Assembly (NCBI GenBank): GCA_050012135.1
Contig: JBEKHT010000028.1
Location: 1-31,258, forward strand
From: JBEKHT01 sp050012135
GTDB lineage: Bacteria > Chloroflexota > Anaerolineae > Anaerolineales > RBG-16-64-43
DNA: 31,258 nt
Direction: 5' to 3'
Made by a program: the position numbers and the translations under genes. Below the pieces are notes generated by a model. That model ran no database searches. It saw nothing but the letters and a program-made list of their open reading frames with translations, and was not told the DNA's origin. Positions 29,496 through 31,258 of the stretch are shown one piece after another; within the stretch, counting starts at the first letter, position 1, and each line of letters opens with the position of its first letter.

Positions 29496-30422
29496 TTATG
29501 TGGGCTCCAACACCAATGATGCTTGGGTAGTGTCTGGGATCCCGGTGGCGTGAAGGTCAACTGCGAGCTCGAGAATCGGAAAGGCCTCAGCAAGAACTTC
29601 GTAGTGGAGGCGGTATTCTCCCGGATCAGCAAGGATCGGACGTTTAGGGATGACATCAAGGGCATTGTTGAGATAGACAGCGCCACCGCCTTGAGACTTC
29701 ACCATCAGGAGATCGAAGGCCCCGCCGCTTGAGGGCCAGATTGTCTGCACGAAGCCGGGCTGCCCTGTCACCTTGAGGTGGCTGCGGTCCGGGGAGATTT
29801 GCGGAAGAACTCCCGGACGGGAGATTGACGCGAGTCGAGCAATACAGTTGAAAGCCGCAAGGTCTGTCCTCATGTTGAGGATGTCGAGGTAGAGAAACCT
29901 TCCCACGAGGCGCTCACCTGTATGACTTCCAAATGCAATTGTCCCGTCTGACCAGTGAATGCCGCCTACGACAAGGTGACGGGAATAGCTGGGATCCCAA
30001 GCTCTCTCTTCGACTAGGCACTGGACGGTCGGCAGTACATCCGTGGTTGAGGAGAATCGGGATGCGTTGGACGCCATATAGCGAAGAAGACCCTCCAGTA
30101 GGACATCCTTCTGCTGAAGGAAGATGACCTTCTCGAAGCCTAGAAGATATGCGATTGCCAGCTCCTGGTGCGCAAAGAGCGAGCCGCGCCGGCTGCCCTC
30201 ATGTTTACCTGGTAGCTCCTCTCTGCCAAAATCCACGAAAACGTAGAAGTCGGCGAGCTTGAGCTCAGAGACAATCGCGGTGTTCACGTCCTGGATGCTT
30301 TGAGCTTGGATCGCGACATAGGGCTGGAAACCGCGCTCACGGAAGTATTCTCGGAGCGTTGCAGCTGCCTGTCGCTCTTCCTCGGTGGCTTGACCGCAGC
30401 TTATGAATACTCTCCCAGCCAT
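29496..30422 (-). CDS. TIR-like / nucleosidase-fold protein with C-terminal domain
   Basis: A 308-aa protein. Residues 1 to ~110 have a TIR or nucleoside-deoxyribosyltransferase-like pattern: β-strand RVFISCGQ, helix, GFQPYVAIQAQSIQD, strand DFYVFVDFG and the SLFAHQELAIAY helix, where E87 could be the NAD-hydrolase glutamate. Residues ~140-308 are β-rich and unrecognised, possibly a sensor. TIR-type proteins act in antiphage defence by depleting NAD or making signals. ATG 30422 sits 63 bp after an R'-like core, and the stop is 7 bp before R'' of copy A, so it is a single-gene cassette. The domain call is from pattern only. Confidence 0.68.
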   Translation of the reverse strand: MAGRVFISCGQATEEERQAAATLREYFRERGFQPYVAIQAQSIQDVNTAIVSELKLADFYVFVDFGREELPGKHEGSRRGSLFAHQELAIAYLLGFEKVIFLQQKDVLLEGLLRYMASNASRFSSTTDVLPTVQCLVEERAWDPSYSRHLVVGGIHWSDGTIAFGSHTGERLVGRFLYLDILNMRTDLAAFNCIARLASISRPGVLPQISPDRSHLKVTGQPGFVQTIWPSSGGAFDLLMVKSQGGGAVYLNNALDVIPKRPILADPGEYRLHYEVLAEAFPILELAVDLHATGIPDTTQASLVLEPT

Positions 30423-30484
30423 GTTGAACCTCTTGACATTGGGAACGGAGGATGGGATCTACAGACGTGTCTGCGGATGAGTGC

Positions 30485-30600
30485 GCCTAATGGCCTCGAG
30501 CCAAGCCACTCGGCGGAAGCAGGCAAACCCTCTCCCACTGTACGCCCGGCCGGTGGGCAAGGCAAGCATCCGTTTTGCGCACTATTCAGGTCAGTTGTAT
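30485..30600 (-). repeat. attC-like site, copy C
   Basis: 116 bp. R'' is minus ATACAAC (30594-30600, one mismatch to RYYYAAC). R' is minus ATTAGGC (30485-30491, first base changed from GTTRRRY). The flank GAGGCC before R' and the central block TTGCCTTGCCCACC...TACAGTG match copies A and B, with the same 45-46 bp from the -10-like box to R'. The inner L arms are less clearly complementary. Confidence 0.6.
30537..30565 (-). promoter_or_regulatory. Promoter-like block in attC-like copy C
   Basis: TTGCCT (30560-30565), a 17-bp spacer and TACAGT (30537-30542) on the minus strand, 115 bp before the TIR-like start. This is the third copy with the same spacing. Confidence 0.45.
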
Positions 30601-30666
30601 CGAGTCGGGGGGCACCGCAGAAAGGCTTGTCCGGTCCGCTTCTTGGGTCCGGGCCATAGCTGCACA

Positions 30667-31233
30667 TCAATGCGTTGCGGCGTAACGAGAAATGATTGCG
30701 GGGAGGTTGGGATTGAGGGCCGTGAGTATCGCGTTGACCTTGAGGTCAAGGAGGAGAAGCTGGTGGAAGAGGTCCCATATGTTCGATGCAAGACGTTCCT
30801 GCTGGGCAGGATCTCTCATATGTGTGTCGGCTACCAGGAATTCAAACCGCTCGGGAGAGAAGTCGCCGTGAACAAGATGGCTGTTCCTGAGCTTCCGGAC
30901 TGCATCCCCGAATGTGCTCTTTGCACCGAATGGTCGGTTGAGAATGGCGTCTATGGGAGTGAGCAGATCGGCCAGGCCCATCGGATTCAGCGCGACGATG
31001 ACAGTTCCCCCCATCGGAAGCCCCTTGTGAGTTGGCTTGCTCCGGTCGACGAGGAACATTGATGTAACGTAGTAATAGACCCCATTGAGGTAGAACCTGG
31101 TGGGCGACGATCCACTGGAAGTAATGTCTGTCACGTCCTGGAGCATTTCACAACAGTAGCAAAGTTCGTGCAGGGCAAACTCTACCCCGATGAGTTGGAG
31201 AATCTCGCCGTCGCCGAGTGGCTTGGACGGCAT
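30667..31233 (-). CDS. Hypothetical protein, 188 aa, possibly truncated by window edge
   Basis: The function is not recognised. It is soluble, with mixed α/β composition. Notable segments are FALHELCYCCEMLQDV (an HEL and CYCC cluster near residues 28-35), TRFYLNGVYYYVTSMFLVDR, and LRNSHLVHGDFSPERFEFLV, followed by a helical C-terminus. ATG 31233 has no ribosome site, and the frame stays open to the window edge, so the true start may be upstream. The gene ends 67 bp before R'' of copy C and is on the same strand as the other cassette genes. Confidence 0.6.
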   Translation of the reverse strand: MPSKPLGDGEILQLIGVEFALHELCYCCEMLQDVTDITSSGSSPTRFYLNGVYYYVTSMFLVDRSKPTHKGLPMGGTVIVALNPMGLADLLTPIDAILNRPFGAKSTFGDAVRKLRNSHLVHGDFSPERFEFLVADTHMRDPAQQERLASNIWDLFHQLLLLDLKVNAILTALNPNLPAIISRYAATH

Positions 31234-31258
31234 CTGAGGATTCTTGAAGAGGGCCCAG

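Larger units (their letters stand above)
14006..31258. mobile_element. Genomic island (right end outside window)
   Basis: The region begins at the tRNA-Arg 3' end and carries an adjacent tyrosine integrase, a replication-type operon, a restriction operon, a second recombinase and a cassette-like array of small unrelated genes. Gene content changes from housekeeping to accessory exactly at the tRNA. No matching att repeat is present in the window, so the right boundary must lie beyond 31258, or the region is several overlapping elements. Confidence 0.6.

Overview
The window is high-GC bacterial DNA made of two different parts. Positions 1 to about 14,005 look like ordinary chromosome. They hold two tRNA genes with good sigma70-type promoters and tightly packed housekeeping or regulatory genes. 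Several features (TGS-linked nucleoside kinase, DUF554 protein, membrane-anchored DsbA-like thioredoxin, tandem-XRE regulator, lone CpaF ATPase) would suit a Chloroflexota or related lineage. That assignment is an inference from gene content only and is weak.

Chromosomal part: tRNA-Asn (-); TGS-domain nucleoside kinase, RpiR/SIS regulator, FAH-family hydrolase, dCTP deaminase and DUF554 membrane protein (all +); a two-way terminator; then a leftward set of DsbA-like thioredoxin, GNAT acetyltransferase, double-XRE regulator, CpaF-type ATPase, a 98-aa protein and a zinc-ribbon histidine kinase. A divergent + operon follows, with three genes coupled by 4-bp overlaps (529 aa, 147 aa, MoaD/ThiS-like). 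It ends at a terminator just before tRNA-Arg(UCU).

From the 3' end of tRNA-Arg to the right edge the DNA looks like a genomic island. A tyrosine integrase lies beside the tRNA. Next is a small operon (RHH protein, two Cys-rich small proteins, a winged-helix replication-type protein) with its own promoter and a possible attenuator. Four iteron-like repeats lie inside the winged-helix gene, as in the lambda O/ori arrangement. Then comes a four-gene operon in the order Res, TcmP, three-Cys/DUF5131 protein, Mod: a type III-like restriction system with a TcmP/three-Cys pair between its two halves.

The right end (about 25.2 to 31.2 kb) is best read as an integron-like gene-cassette array. Short unrelated genes, all on the minus strand (Fe-S uracil-DNA-glycosylase-like, one-membrane-span protein, DUF6946 nuclease-like, TIR-like, unknown), are separated by 116 to 130 bp sites. 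These sites have attC-style R''/R' ends. Three of them share an internal promoter-like block with exactly 17-bp spacing. A XerC-like recombinase that is not a typical IntI sits inside this array in the opposite orientation. Most recognisable cassette and operon products are defence-like, so the region reads as a mobile defence island whose right end is outside the window.
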